A stretch of DNA of 64,000 bases, from NCBI RefSeq assembly GCF_000208865.1, contig NC_018395.1:4202839-4266838 (forward strand). Direction: 5' to 3'. The DNA is from Neospora caninum Liverpool (Eukaryota > Apicomplexa > Conoidasida > Eucoccidiorida > Sarcocystidae). This document shows, piece by piece, positions 22,901 to 34,259 of this stretch. Under the pieces are notes generated by a model. It made no database searches. It was not told the origin of the DNA and was given only the letters and a program-made list of their open reading frames with translations. Position 1 is the first letter of the stretch; every line of letters begins with the position of its first letter. The position numbers were made by a program, and so were the translations under genes.

Positions 22901-25393
22901 GAGAGGGAACGCGACAGATCACTGAGGCAACGCAACCGGTGCGCAGAGACTCGCGGAAGCACGTGAAAAGAGCAGAGACGCGGCATCTTTTTTTCCGTCC
23001 ACCAAGAAATTCGAAGCGGGCACAAGGGCTAGATTCCAGTACTCTGCAGTAAGGCTATTCCAGACGGCTAATGTTCCAGGCGTAGAAAACATGGATGGCT
23101 GTAATCACGTGTAGTAACAGCGAGAGACCAGTCCTACGTAGATGCTAAGGCTGTTCAGTAATGCTGTACTGCGTGTGATCATCTCTGAGATAAGATCCCA
23201 CTGATAAGCTTTTCTGGGGAGTAGATACTACGGGGCGGATAAGTCTCGCTCTGAGCCAACTCAACTCACGCTTCCCGTTTCGCTCGAATATGTTCACCCT
23301 TTCTCTTCCAAGGCATGGATCCCTCATTAACGGAGCGGAGGAAACGACGCGCAGGCAACATTCGACGGGCGAGAACAGAAAAGGGAACGCCTCTCTCGTT
23401 TTTTTTCGGAAACTCGTATGCATACGAAACGTTTTTCCTGGTGTCGCTTCTCTCCTTTTTCAGCACACTTTGACAAGCGCCTCTCGCTTTGTGGCACCAG
23501 GGTGTATGCACGCAAGATGTCGAAAGTTTTTCCTTTCCTTCACAGGCAGCAGCCCTCTGGTGCATCTCTGGCGTTTGCGTGCGAAATCTCTCTCACCGTG
23601 GCAACGCGAATCGGGGAGTGGAGACGCCGCAAACGCGCTGCAGCCTCGTAAATCTCCGGGAAGATATTCTGACACCGTTCGCACCATGGGACGTAGAAGA
23701 AGACAACCAGCGGCCTGCATAAAGATACGGCAGGGAGAAAGAGAAAACTGGAAAGCCTGCCGAACTGGCCGACAGACAAGCGGCACGACGGCAGGTGAGA
23801 GAGTGTACGACCACCTCAACCATCACATGCGCTGTCGAATGGGAAGGAGACAGCCAAGACTCGATCAGACAAAGCGAGGCTTCGCCGCTGTCGACTAGCA
23901 AAAGCAGTGAGGGAAAGGAGAAGGGAATTCCCAGGAAACCGACGCCAGAAGGGGACTACACGGTGCGTCTTTTGGGGCAAAAGGATTTGAAAGAGAAGGA
24001 ACAGAGGGAAATGGAAGCCGACGCGGTTTCAGTGGTTTGCCCACGTATTGTACCAAGGAAACCGAAACGGCGAGAGGAATTTTCGCGGGAAAAGAGACGG
24101 AGATAAGAAGCGTTGTTCCACTAGAAAAACCCGCGGTCCGGAGCGGAGCATGCACGAGTGTTTATACTCTACAGACTGCGGAAGAAGTACATAGGCGGAT
24201 ATGCAGAGAGGCATAGCCTTAACATTCGCTGTGGAGCAGGATCGATAGACGTGGATAGGCACTAGAGCAACCAACGAAAAACTTCGAGGCAAGACTGCAA
24301 CATCCTCTCTCTCTGGGGCGCAACGTTCCATCAGATAGTGCCCATGCAGGCTTGTTCGAGGGAGATCAAGACGAAGACACCCAACGGCAGGAGACAGTCA
24401 GGCGATCCCCAAAAGTTGGCAGACGCTTCGTGGCGCCGTGCGAGAAGGCCAACGATTGATAACCGAGAAACAGGAAGACGCAGCTTACCCGTGTTTTCGC
24501 AGAAACTTGTCAAAGTTCCCTGCGGTGGCTGAGAAGAGAACCGCATCTTCTCGTTCCATCTCATTGTCATCCCCCTTTTCCCCCTTCTCCCTCGCCCCTA
24601 AAGGCGACGCATTGCTGTCCTGCGCTGCCGACGAAGAGGATGAAGAAGACGGAGAAGATGGCGAAGACGGAGGAACAGATGAAGGAGGAGACGATGAGGT
24701 AGGAGGGGAGGAAGACGCCGAGGGAGAGGACGAGGCAGACGCCGGAGAGAGGCGCGAGGCTGAGGCGGGGGGAGAGACGCCAGATGTTATCTGAGGAGCC
24801 GACGGGGCTTGGAGACCACCAGACGGTGGAGAACTAGATGAAGAAAGGCCATCAGGCGAGGGTTTAACTGAGACGGTCGAGAGACCAGGCTGAGGAGAGG
24901 CTACAGGTGCGTCAAAAGAAGACGACTCGACGGTTTGCACTGCGGGAAGAGCGGAGACTTCTGCGAAGCGAACGGATACAAAGAGCGAAGCAAGGGCGTC
25001 AACGGACGACTGAAAAGAGGAAAAAGACGGAGCAGTGGTTGGGCAAGACTGTTGTTCCCCCGACACGCCCGCTTCAGGAGTTCCCGGGGAGGAAGCGGAA
25101 GACTGCGAAGAAAACGATGGAGACTCGGAAAGCTTTTCCTGGACGTTTGACGCAGAATCGCTTTTGCCGTCTGGACTGGATGCGACGACAGGCACGAAAA
25201 CGAAACTCACAGGGGGCTGAGAAATGCTCTCGAGGCCGGCGATGGTCCTCGCGGGGCTCTCCAGACAGTCCTTTTGCACGCGCAGATGAAGAAAAAAAGT
25301 GAGGAGAGTCAGACAGAGAAAGGAGACGTGGTTCCAGAGAGAAGGAAGAGCGAAAAAACGGAGAAGGACCAGCCTTCTGCGCTCATCTGCCAT
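16994..25393 (-). CDS. Protein disulfide isomerase-like protein, two thioredoxin domains (WCERC, WCAHS)
   Basis: Twelve exons, all GT-AG and phase-consistent: 25393-24489, 23714-23597, 22851-22592, 22240-22140, 21664-21570, 21185-21090, 20604-20491, 20032-19958, 19540-19421, 19004-18903, 18220-18104, 17431-16994; 846 residues. The start ATG 25393 gives MADERRR followed by a hydrophobic stretch (LCLTLLTFF), a signal peptide or anchor; Mets 25465 and 25498 are possible but place it far inside. Ser/Pro-rich residues run to about 285. The a-type domain has NFDKFLRKHG then FFYVPWCERCQ (WCxxC near 312-316). Exons 5-9 resemble PDI b/b' folds (FPHVVPFD, GRPILFLIR, LHDVARTYRREI). The a' domain has FVYSPWCAHSTKL (about 683-695): the second Cys is Ser, so it cannot form the usual CxxC disulfide. 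A cis-Pro-type DGYPALLFY follows. The C-terminus LFIPQM is not KDEL-like. The 12th exon contains a possible in-frame intron (VSYHN...EGTQ) left as coding. Confidence 0.85.
19292..19324. repeat. (TA)n microsatellite in PDI-like gene intron 9
   Basis: An alternating TATATACATATATATATG tract lies in the intron between exons 19540-19421 and 19004-18903. Confidence 0.85.
22487..22566. repeat. CTTCTTCCC-type simple repeat in PDI-like gene intron 3
   Basis: Plus-strand runs of CTTCTTCCCC/CTTCTTCTCG alternate over about 80 bp just downstream of the donor of exon 22851-22592 (on the minus strand a GAAGAAGGGG purine run). It sits in the intron before exon 22240-22140. Confidence 0.85.
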
Positions 25394-28300
25394 TCTGCCG
25401 ACAGAAGAAGCGTTCCGCAGCGAGGAGCCTCCGGCAAGACAAGAGCATTCTGCACACAGTCGCATCCTCCTTCCCCGCCCAGGGGAGTAGAGATTCAAAA
25501 AGCCCGTTTCCGAGTATTTCGCAAGATTATTTACGAAATAGGTCTTCGTCCTTCTGAAAGTGTTCTCAAATGGGCGGCTGACGGCCTGCAGAAATCCCTC
25601 GCGTGCCGAAGCAACTTTTCGATTCGCATTTCAACTCCCGGCACCCTGCACAACTGTTTTCTTCCAAGTTAACGTCACATCCTCGACATTCGCGAGAATG
25701 ACGTGTCGAAGAAGGGAGAGAACGGCGTGTGTGTGTTTCTTGCTGGGCGACAAAGTTCGACAGGAAGCCTCGAAGCCTGTCTGGATTCTGTCGCTTTTGG
25801 TTTGAATCCAGAACTTCGGAGTCGGTGCATGCAAGGCGTGAACAGTGGCGACGGACCTACGGGGGAATTTGTCGTGAAGCTGTTCCTCTATTGGAGATGC
25901 GCGGCGTGTTACACACATCAGGAAGGTCAAAGGTAGGATTTGGTTGAATCACAGAGGCAAGAAAATGGCCTTATGTCGCCGTTGTCTCTGGTGTCGCCGG
26001 CGAGAGAGGTGTCCTGGCGCATTGTTCGGGAAGCGAGGTCGATAGAAGAAACGGGTCACGCGGTGGGGCATGACGTCGAAGCCCCACGCAAATGGCTTTA
26101 AAAGCACGATAACTTTTTGGCAAACTTCTCCTTTGGGTTGTTTCCAAAACAGGCAGCACAATGACACACGATCGCGATGCGATGCAACCACGCAGTGGCT
26201 ATAGCCAGACCCGTTGTTGTGGAGCGGAGAAAGTGAGCGTACTCCGCATCAGTCGTCTGATCTTTTTGGATTCAACTGATTCGAACCTTCTGCATCCACG
26301 CATGCCACTGTGGACGAAAGTGTAGACAGGCAGCTTCTTTGCGAACCACCTGTCGCCTGAACGTTTCATTGTTCCAGGTGATAGCCGAGACAACGCGCCA
26401 GGGTCGCGAGGCATCCTCTAAGGTATGCTGGATGCAGCTTGTGACCAGAACCAGATAAAATGGATTCGCCGAGACAAAAGGATTAGACAGAGTCAGGCGT
26501 TTGCCCCCAGCCACTGGTCACAAACAGACTGGCGAGCAGAAACAGGTTACGTTGTCCACATACGGCGCCGTACGATACTCGGTCAGTTCGATCTGCGGTC
26601 CCTCACACCGATTCCTTCGCAACTGCATCATTTTCCCTCATCAAACAGCACGCGGAGCGTGGCACGAGATCGTGGAACGGAAAGAGAACTCTGCTTTAAA
26701 GTTCATAACGCCGGCAACAACGTGGTATGACAGGCTACAGCATCACCGTTACGAGGAGCCCCCGTAATTTTCGGCGCGAAATAAACCAAGGTACTGATGG
26801 AATGCAGCGGCACTGTTTCTAAATGAAATGGAAAAGCAACGTGTGTACGCTGTGTTACACTCTGGTAAGCTGCCTGCATCCGCCGTAACATGGCGGGAGT
26901 TGGAACGCCAAGTCAGGTCCCTATGTTTTTTTATGCGCTCGTTCGGAGCAGTGGCGTTTGCTGCTGTTTCATCCCAAGTGCAACCCCCTGGGAAAAGGAA
27001 CAACAACAGTTGTCCAAATGTCTTTTCTAGACAGCCTACCACAACCGTGTTGCTGTTGTCGATGCACAGACAGGCTCTCAGAAGCCGTAGGGGGAGGTGC
27101 TGCGAGAAAGGCTTGGCTCAGCAGTGTCCCTCTGTATGTATCAACTGCAGGGGAGCAATCTCCACTCCTCGGCGTTTGCAATATCAGACTTTGTTTGATC
27201 AGTGGACGATTATCCTTCAAGGCAGTCATGTGTGAGTAGTCAAAGACTAATGCGGCCGAAACAGGCCACTGTTCACACCTCTCTGCACGACAAACTTTGC
27301 ACGCATGCCCAGGAAACGATGCACAGAGCCACAGGGGAGAGTGTGGAGCGAAGGAGAAACGGAGTGTAAATACCCTCCCTGTCTCACTCGAGATGGGTTG
27401 CCGGCTTTCGGGTAACCCGAGGGATATGTGGCACCTTTAGGAAAGTACAGGTGCATGCGCACCGTCAGAAGCAGCTTCGTCGATTTCTGTCTGCCTGAGG
27501 AAAGCAAGCGTCTCTCCGAGTACTCTGTACACGCAAAGACACAGAAGCATGCGACATTACCCTGTGTGACACAGCTTTCAGAAATGAGAGAGGGGAAACA
27601 AAATGCTCCCCTCGATCACAGGGAAACGGCTGGAAACATTCACAAAGAATGATCGTGAAGGCACCCGACTGTGAAAGGGATTCTAGATCGACAAGGTCGC
27701 TGAGTTCCGTTGAGACGCCGCATGGATGGGGGCAAGGCGATTAACGAACTATTACCGTAATGTTTGCTGTATCTCAGCCGGTGACTATACAGACCCCGCA
27801 ACAGGGGACCCCTTCCGTGTTCGAAACAGTTAAATGTGTAACACCCGACGTACCGACCTGTACCTAAACGTATCTGCGTACAAATATGGTATGAATACAT
27901 TCAGTTCTTCATCTACATATATTGCGAATAGGCTTCGGAGAATTGACACATATGCGCGATAGGCTCCAATATCTGTTAACGTTCAGAAGGGGATCTTACT
28001 GGTAAAGCAACCTTTGGGGAACACCCTTCCCACATAAACATAAAAAACTTGGCCAAGTAAAAAATATTCTCGCCTATCCTTTCGCCGCTTCAGGCACGTC
28101 TCCGTCCTTCATGGTGCGTTCCTTAGTGTCTCTCTTGCTTGCGTAAGCACGTGAGTCGAGCGCTTTTCGTCTGACCAGAAGCGATATTCAACAGAAAGCC
28201 GTTTCCAGTACCGTACTTTTCCCAAGTTCACGGCCACTTCTCTGCGATCCACGATCTGGTCCTTAATGCCGGCTTTGTACGGAGGATATGGTAACTTCTT

Positions 28301-28488
28301 TGTACCAATCTATATTGGGGATTCGGAAGTAGAAAACGCCGTAGCCTGGGACCATGCTAACATGCTCTGGGACGCAAACGGCATATTTCCTTTTTTCTAG
28401 GCAGTCTCTCAAGGCAGCGCGTTATCCAGAAACCGACCAATTTTCACTCTCTCACCGCGGAGACGCCGTCACCTGTTCACTCGGCGCC
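25394..28488. other. Intergenic region, no protein gene seen
   Basis: Three kilobases between the 5' end of the PDI-like gene and the 3' end of the EF-hand gene (both minus). Open frames are short and carry no recognisable protein. The only identified element is the cox1-like fragment at 28263-28331. It should hold the PDI-like gene promoter and the EF-hand 3' UTR. Confidence 0.6.
28263..28331 (+). pseudogene. cox1 fragment: Nuclear fragment of mitochondrial cox1 (NUMT)
   Basis: The plus strand reads LMPALYGGYGNFFVPIYIG and then DSEV in one frame, which is the conserved helix-loop segment of cytochrome c oxidase subunit I (general form MPALxGGFGNYFVPxxIG). The similarity stops sharply on both sides and no start, stop or rest of the protein is present. 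Coccidian nuclear genomes are known to carry many short mitochondrial insertions, so this is a transferred fragment and not a gene. The Asp in place of a usual second Gly after IG suggests drift. Confidence 0.85.
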
Positions 28489-29349
28489 TCAAAGACTGTC
28501 TTCGGTTTTCCCAGAAAACATTTCAATGAAGGTTGCTCGTTTGATTGCAGAGGGCTGGTAGCCTTCCCAGACGTCGACTTTCATGCCAACCAGCGTGTTC
28601 CAGTCGTCTTCGCTCATGCGTTCCCCAAATACTTGCATGTAGTGCTTCAGTTCGCTGAGCACCACGCTGTTCTTCTTTTGCCTGTCCATCACCCGGAACG
28701 CTTCGAGGAGTTTGCCGACGTCCAGCTGCCTCCGATCCTGCTCTCTTGCAACGATATCGATGAAGTCTGTCACATTCAGTTGACTGACGCCTTCAATCTG
28801 GAGTCGCACGGTTAAGCCATTCAACTCCTTCTTTGTCCAGAACTGCCCCAGATTGCGCAGCATCCATGGGAGTTCGTCAATCGGAACAAAACCATCTTTA
28901 TCACCATCATGCAGCATAAAGCATTCGACGCAGTCCCGAAGTAGCTCGTCGCTCAGCTTCTCTCGCGGGTTGTCCCGCCCTCTCTGTGCACCAGGCTCTT
29001 CTGGACGCTTTCCTGGTGGTGATTCCACGTGCTCAACACCGGGTTTTTCTTTCCGAACAAGACCGTCTTCCACGGGTTTCCCTGTCCCCGAGGAAGGCAC
29101 TTCGTCTTTCTCATCCGCGCCGGGTGCTCTCGACGAGGGAGGGCTGTCGTCGTCGCTCTCAGACTCGTCTAACGAGACGGCACACCCGGCATTTTGTCGT
29201 CGTTTTTCTTCTTCATAAGCGAAAATGTCCTCATCTGCATGAGACCTTCGATGTTTCCTGGTTTTAGCGACTCGAGCGAGGAACGTCTCGACATTGCCCT
29301 TGGGGGCACGATTCTTGCGGGAAACAGGTAAAACCTCCTGGGGGTACAT
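28489..29349 (-). CDS. EF-hand protein, calmodulin/myosin light chain-like
   Basis: Single uninterrupted frame of 286 residues. ATG 29349 is the first Met in a frame that stays open about 270 bp further upstream, so an extra 5' exon is possible. Residues 1-55 are basic, 60-130 acidic and Pro/Ser-rich, and 131-286 form a calmodulin-like fold. One canonical calcium loop is seen at 148-159 (DGDKDGFVPIDE: D1, D3, D5, hydrophobic 8, E12), inside a segment reading CVECFMLHDGD. The third-hand position (222-233, DRQKKNSVVLSE) keeps D1 and E12 but has lost the other ligands. The rest is the usual two-lobe spacing without binding loops. This pattern, one working hand plus degenerate ones, is common in myosin light chains and calmodulin-like apicomplexan proteins; the partner is unknown. 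Divergent from the SRS gene. Confidence 0.85.
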   Translation of the reverse strand: MYPQEVLPVSRKNRAPKGNVETFLARVAKTRKHRRSHADEDIFAYEEEKRRQNAGCAVSLDESESDDDSPPSSRAPGADEKDEVPSSGTGKPVEDGLVRKEKPGVEHVESPPGKRPEEPGAQRGRDNPREKLSDELLRDCVECFMLHDGDKDGFVPIDELPWMLRNLGQFWTKKELNGLTVRLQIEGVSQLNVTDFIDIVAREQDRRQLDVGKLLEAFRVMDRQKKNSVVLSELKHYMQVFGERMSEDDWNTLVGMKVDVWEGYQPSAIKRATFIEMFSGKTEDSL

Positions 29350-30977
29350 CTTGAGAAACGTACCGAGGCTCGACTCAAACTGTTTGCTTGTCGTCGGCAG
29401 GTTGCCAGCGGACCATGCAACTTCCACCAGGTTGCTCTCCACACAGGGTTGTCCGCGGCAATAAAAGTTTCCAATCGATACGGTCCGGAGGATAAAAAAA
29501 GACGCCCGGGAAACTGGTAGGTCCCAGCTCGGCTCGAAAACACCGGCGAGGACACAGCAGTTCACGGTCCCGAAAGACAGGGGAGCGACCGGCGACCCTC
29601 CGACAAAAATGCGAAACACAACAGTTCAGCTTTTCTGTGTTGCGCACAAATAAGCATAGAGAAGTGACCTCCAATCTGTCTTCGACAAACGGTAGCTCTC
29701 AACCCTACTCGTTGGTGGCATCAGCGTTCATATTGCACGACAAGACAAGCTAACATGAATCACCAACAGGCCGGAAGGTGGGTCTTCGCTGCGTGCGCGA
29801 GTACCCCGAATACGCTTAGACAGTTTTTCCAGTGTCATTGGCCATTTAACTCCTTGCTGCCCGAAACCGTTGTACGCATGAAACATGGGGGAAAGCGAGC
29901 ATACGCGTTTCACGTACACTAGTCGACTCTTGATCTCTCCTCTTTCATCGGATCAAAAACGCTGGCAGTCCCTCACCATACGGAGGCCAGGTCGTGCGTG
30001 CGCTCACACCTCCACAGTTGGATCACCCAAAATACATTGTTCTGACAACCGGACTCCGATTTTACAGCTATCTCACCCTTTCTCGTTTGCCGAAAAGCAT
30101 CGCTTTTCCTAGCCACGACCATCAAGCGATGCAAAGAAAAGGACAGCGAGCTCTCACTTCCCCAAAGGGGAACACCACGCACTGTTAGCGAACCCTTCCA
30201 TCGGGCGGACACCTCGCTACTAGGGTTATCTTTCCGGGTCAGCAAGCATCCAGAAGAAAGGGATACCAGATACCTTGCAGCAACAGTCAACTTTCGTTAC
30301 GCACTGCGTCGATTCGTCACACTCATAGAAGGCTGGTGTTTTCCTTCCTCAGTTTCGAGCGGGTGGCCGCAAAGCATCTCACACGGGCGCAGCCCGTCAG
30401 TTTCGCCCCGACCACGGAAACTTCCGTTTGCCTGTTGCTACCCTACCCCAGCCCACACTCAAGCTGTCTAACAGCACGTGGCTCCTGTCTTAACATTGCG
30501 TGAGAGCGGTATCCGTTCACATTGCACGGCGTGGGCTTCTTTCTTCCCTAGGACCCGTTGCCGAGGCTGGTTTGCATGTTCCACTGACACCAGTCATCTC
30601 GTGACGGAAGATATGTTTCGGTGTTTCGCTACCCGTAATTGTCTGTGGTGCCGCTCGCGTGGCTGTGTGTGTCATATACCACGATGGGACCGTGATGGTG
30701 CACACACCAACGCCCTGCACTGCACAGCCGAGTATCCGTGGCCACTCGACCGGATGACCAGTGGTCCATCCGGCAAGAGCAGCTGTCCCTTGAGGGAGGG
30801 ACGCCCAGCTACTGTCTTACGGCCCGGAGGTGTCTAACAGATTCACCAGTTACATCTCCCGAGTCAAAGTCCGTATTGAGCTTTCTGTGGTTTAGAATCC
30901 CCGTCTGTCGAGTGTTGTTCCGAAGGAAAAGATCTCACCAGCTACCTCTTCATTGATTGGACTCACCGGACCTGAGT
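29350..30977. other. Divergent intergenic region between EF-hand and SRS genes
   Basis: About 1.6 kb shared upstream DNA between the minus-strand EF-hand gene and the plus-strand SRS gene; both promoters should lie here. No coding sequence with family similarity was seen, only short overlapping open frames. Confidence 0.6.
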
Positions 30978-31964
30978 ATGGCGATAGTACGTGTGGTCAG
31001 AGGCAACCGCGGTTGCGGTCTTGTGGTGGCTGCGGTGTTTTCTGTGTTCACTCTTCTGGCGCGGTTCACGGAAGGAGCTTCATCAGGCAATGTGGTCGCC
31101 TGTGATGTCTCATCTACGTCTCACACATATCCGGTGACAGTAACGCCTTCCTTACCTTCGTTCCAAATTACTTGCTCACCGGGGGGTGCCACGGCGATTC
31201 CATCTACATTCGCGGCCGATCAAAAAGTGTGTACTGGTACAGTGGCTGCGGCCTGCTCAACCTCCCAGGCATTAAAAGAATTGATACCATCCGCGCAGCC
31301 AGGGTGGTGGGTGAGTAAAAATTTTCCCACGAGTGCCATTCAGTTCACCATTCCCTCGGGGAGCTTTCCACGATATACCCCGGCTCCATTTTTTTTGGGG
31401 TGCACGAAATCATCGAAGAATTGCTTGGTTACGGTTGCCGTACAACCGACCCCAGCGCAGTACAACCAGGCCACGCAGACAGTCACTTGCGCGTACGACC
31501 AGAATAACACCTTCCAGGTGACGCTTTCTCCTTCATCGAACAAGTTCACCTTGAATTGCGGCCCCAACGCGGTAGTCCAACCGACAGCAATCCAAACCAG
31601 CTACTGTCCACAGGGGATTACAGCGACAGGATGCAGCGGGGGGGCCGCAGCTCAACCATACAAGACCATATTTCATAGCTACCCTTCATCAGGTGGGTGG
31701 TGGACTGGAGAGGTTGACTCAGATCAAGGAGGAGTATTTACAGTACCGTCGAGCGCTTTCTCGTCCACGAGCTCCTCTTTCTTCGTTGGTTGCGCTGGAC
31801 CAGAGAGGAGTGTGGCGGCACACAACGTTTGCTCCGTGCAGGTGACAGTCGCTGCCATTACACCAACCGCAACTGAATCTTCGGCAAAAGGAGTGTCTGT
31901 CGGTTGGCGCGAGTGGGTACTGATCGCAACTGCCGTTGTTGGCGGCAGATCGCTTTCAGTGTAG
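30978..31964 (+). CDS. SRS: SRS (SAG1-related) two-domain GPI-anchored surface antigen
   Basis: Intronless frame, 328 residues, stop TAG. ATG 30978 is the first Met; the frame opens 21 bp earlier with TTG only. Residues 14-34 are a hydrophobic signal peptide ending near FTEGASS. Two SRS domains follow, each with the family's six cysteines: 42, 66, 85, 93, 142, 149 and 171, 194, 210, 219, 272, 285. Typical SRS strands are visible (FQITCSPGG, FFLGCT; FTLNCGP, FFVGCAG). A short hydrophobic tail (WVLIATAVVGG) after a Ser/Ala-rich spacer fits a GPI signal. SRS proteins coat the parasite surface and act in host-cell attachment and host immune recognition; which SRS group this one belongs to is not decided. 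It stands alone here, not in a tandem array. Confidence 0.95.
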   Translation: MAIVRVVRGNRGCGLVVAAVFSVFTLLARFTEGASSGNVVACDVSSTSHTYPVTVTPSLPSFQITCSPGGATAIPSTFAADQKVCTGTVAAACSTSQALKELIPSAQPGWWVSKNFPTSAIQFTIPSGSFPRYTPAPFFLGCTKSSKNCLVTVAVQPTPAQYNQATQTVTCAYDQNNTFQVTLSPSSNKFTLNCGPNAVVQPTAIQTSYCPQGITATGCSGGAAAQPYKTIFHSYPSSGGWWTGEVDSDQGGVFTVPSSAFSSTSSSFFVGCAGPERSVAAHNVCSVQVTVAAITPTATESSAKGVSVGWREWVLIATAVVGGRSLSV

Positions 31965-34259
31965 GCTCAGAAGTAGTGCCGAAGATGACGTGCAACTCGT
32001 GCTCCGGTCTGTATCCGTCTTCCATTGGTGGTGATACCCTGATGTTCGTATTCCTGATTTTACATTTTCGCTTTTCGAATCCTTTTCGTGCTTTGCTCGT
32101 GCAAAGGGGGCAACTAGAGATGGTGGCACCGTGGAGACCAGGTGGGGGACGGACAGGCAGTGTTTGCACCTGGTGGGCGCTGCTGCTTTTTTCTGTCCTG
32201 GTGGATAGAAATGCCTCCAGTCAGGCCGTGTAGAACGCATGATTGTACAGACAAACGCGTCTTGTGCGTGCTGCTAAGCCATGTAAGAAATCCCAGTCGT
32301 CGAAGTGAGCCGTGTGCCACAGTCGACGGTCGAGGGACACGGCACAGACACGCAGATATGGCATGTGACATCCAAGCACGGATTTTTGTAGGAATCGTAC
32401 CCATCAAGGAAAAGGCTCTGGCCACCCACGAGCAGCCCCTGCAGAGCTTCCGGTGTCTGGTGAAAGCACCCCCCCAGTGAGCAAACACATTTCACCAAGT
32501 TTAAGGCTACGCGTTGTGTGGCCGTGAATCGCGGATGTACACGTTGTCTGGAAGACGGCACCCCAGCTTGGCAGCAAAGGTAAAGATGTAACGGCGCTGT
32601 ACTATCTCCCTCACGGCGAGAACCTTTAGAGCGAGGTGCCTCCCTATAGCCACGAAACACATCAGATACAGCAATCGCCAGTGTAGTGCTGAACCGTGGG
32701 CATAGCCACTTGCACTACCTCACCGCGCGTTCAATGACGCGGTCACGGCATCATACGGTCACAGTGATGTGGGTTAAGCCAACATGTGTAACTGCAAAAG
32801 ATACACATATAATGCTCGCGGTTGTCCAGTGTTCCAAACGGCTGTCCTAATTTCCTGTGCAGCACCGTAGAAACACTGAGCGCAGTTTTCCGTTTCAGAT
32901 GCGTTGCTGCGGGAAGTGTGCCCGCTTTCGAAATCCGACTTCATTACGCAGAGATGTTCAGCACGTACGTGTGGTAACGGGCCATCGACAGCCGCAGCCA
33001 GACGGAGTTCACGAGCCGCCGAATTTCAGAATGCAGAGCGCATCTATAGTGTGCGCCGGTGTGCCGCCGTCTACGCTGGCTACAGTCTCACTACCTAGCA
33101 ACCAAACAACGAACAGACCTCGCCCATTTCCTCGAATTGGCGATTGTGGAAGACACACTGGTGCACGATTCTGCTTTTTACAATTTACACCGCCTCTAAA
33201 CCTTTCGAGCTGCATGCGATGACAAGCGGAATGGGTTCTGGAGAAAAGAGCCCCGAACGGAGTGACCGGGAACGGTGAGGGGGCTGTCGAGCCGCGGATA
33301 AACGCATGCGTATGTCAACGCGTCCACAGGACATTTTCTTCGGGTTGTTTCCATTGCTGTGTGAGGATTCCATGTCTTCTTCAAGTACCAAACTATACCA
33401 AACTGCCAGGAACAGGGCCGGAACATTCGTCTCTGAGACGTCTCTTGCCGGTTGCTCCGCACCGCATCCCGCTTCAGCGTAGGTTGGTTCGCTGCGTGGG
33501 TGGTGCCTCTCGCGCTCCTTGTTGCTTTGTTTCCTGTGCGTTTCCATTGAATATGACTCGGTGAACGCGAGTGCCGGACTTTTTGCCTCCGACTCAAAGC
33601 GAAGATGCTCGTGTGTCTCTGACGTCTTTGCGGTTCCGCCGACCACGTCTCCTGTTTTGGGAGTGGATTTGGCGTGCCTGGTCCTCGACCAGCGCGCGTG
33701 TGCGAAGGCGGGACTGCGAGCGTTTTGCCCTGGGAGCTTGGCAGCGGGGGACGTATTCTTTCCAAGCAGGTCGACGCATTTCCCATCGACAGAGACCGCC
33801 ATTTTGTGCCGCTTTGCCTGTGCTGTCGACTTTGGAGTCATGCAAACGCCAGCGACTCTCTATCTCTTGAGCTGCAACAGTACCGCCGCTTTGAGAGCGG
33901 AAAAATGGGTTTGAGGGTTAGGACATGGCGTGGCCATTCCATCTCTTTCCTTCCCTTGCTGGCGACGCTCCCCTGTTCCCTTGAACTCCACTACAAGGTT
34001 CTGTGGGCGTGTGACGGGGCTCTTTGTTTCTCTTGCCGTCCATCTTTCGTTTCGCTCTTTTCGTAGAAGTCGCCGTGATTGAAGCCTCGCCGCCACCGAC
34101 TGCTCTCCTCCCCCCTCCATCGTCCCCTCCTCCACCTTTCCTTCCCGTCTTCCGGATTTCCTGTCCTCTTGTGCCCCGAACCCTAAATCCTAAACTTTCC
34201 CCCCGCTGTTTTCCACGCTTTCTCGTTCGCTCCAACGACGGTCTGAACACTCGTCGAAG
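31965..34259. other. Intergenic region: SRS 3' flank and PHD-gene promoter/5' UTR
   Basis: No supported gene. A 218-codon ATG frame on the minus strand (33841-33185) is present, but it has antisense-type composition, overlaps equally long plus frames and shows no domain. A telomere-like CCCTAAATCCTAAAC tract is at 34181-34195, and a pyrimidine-rich stretch precedes the PHD gene ATG. Confidence 0.55.
34181..34195. repeat. Telomere-like tract in PHD-gene 5' region
   Basis: CCCTAAATCCTAAAC, one exact and one imperfect complement of TTTAGGG, about 65 bp before the ATG at 34260. Confidence 0.6.

Noticed and set aside
33185..33841. 218-codon minus-strand ATG frame between the SRS and PHD genes
   Set aside because: No domain, no paired splice evidence, and plus frames of comparable length overlap it. 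Kept only as an unproven possibility.
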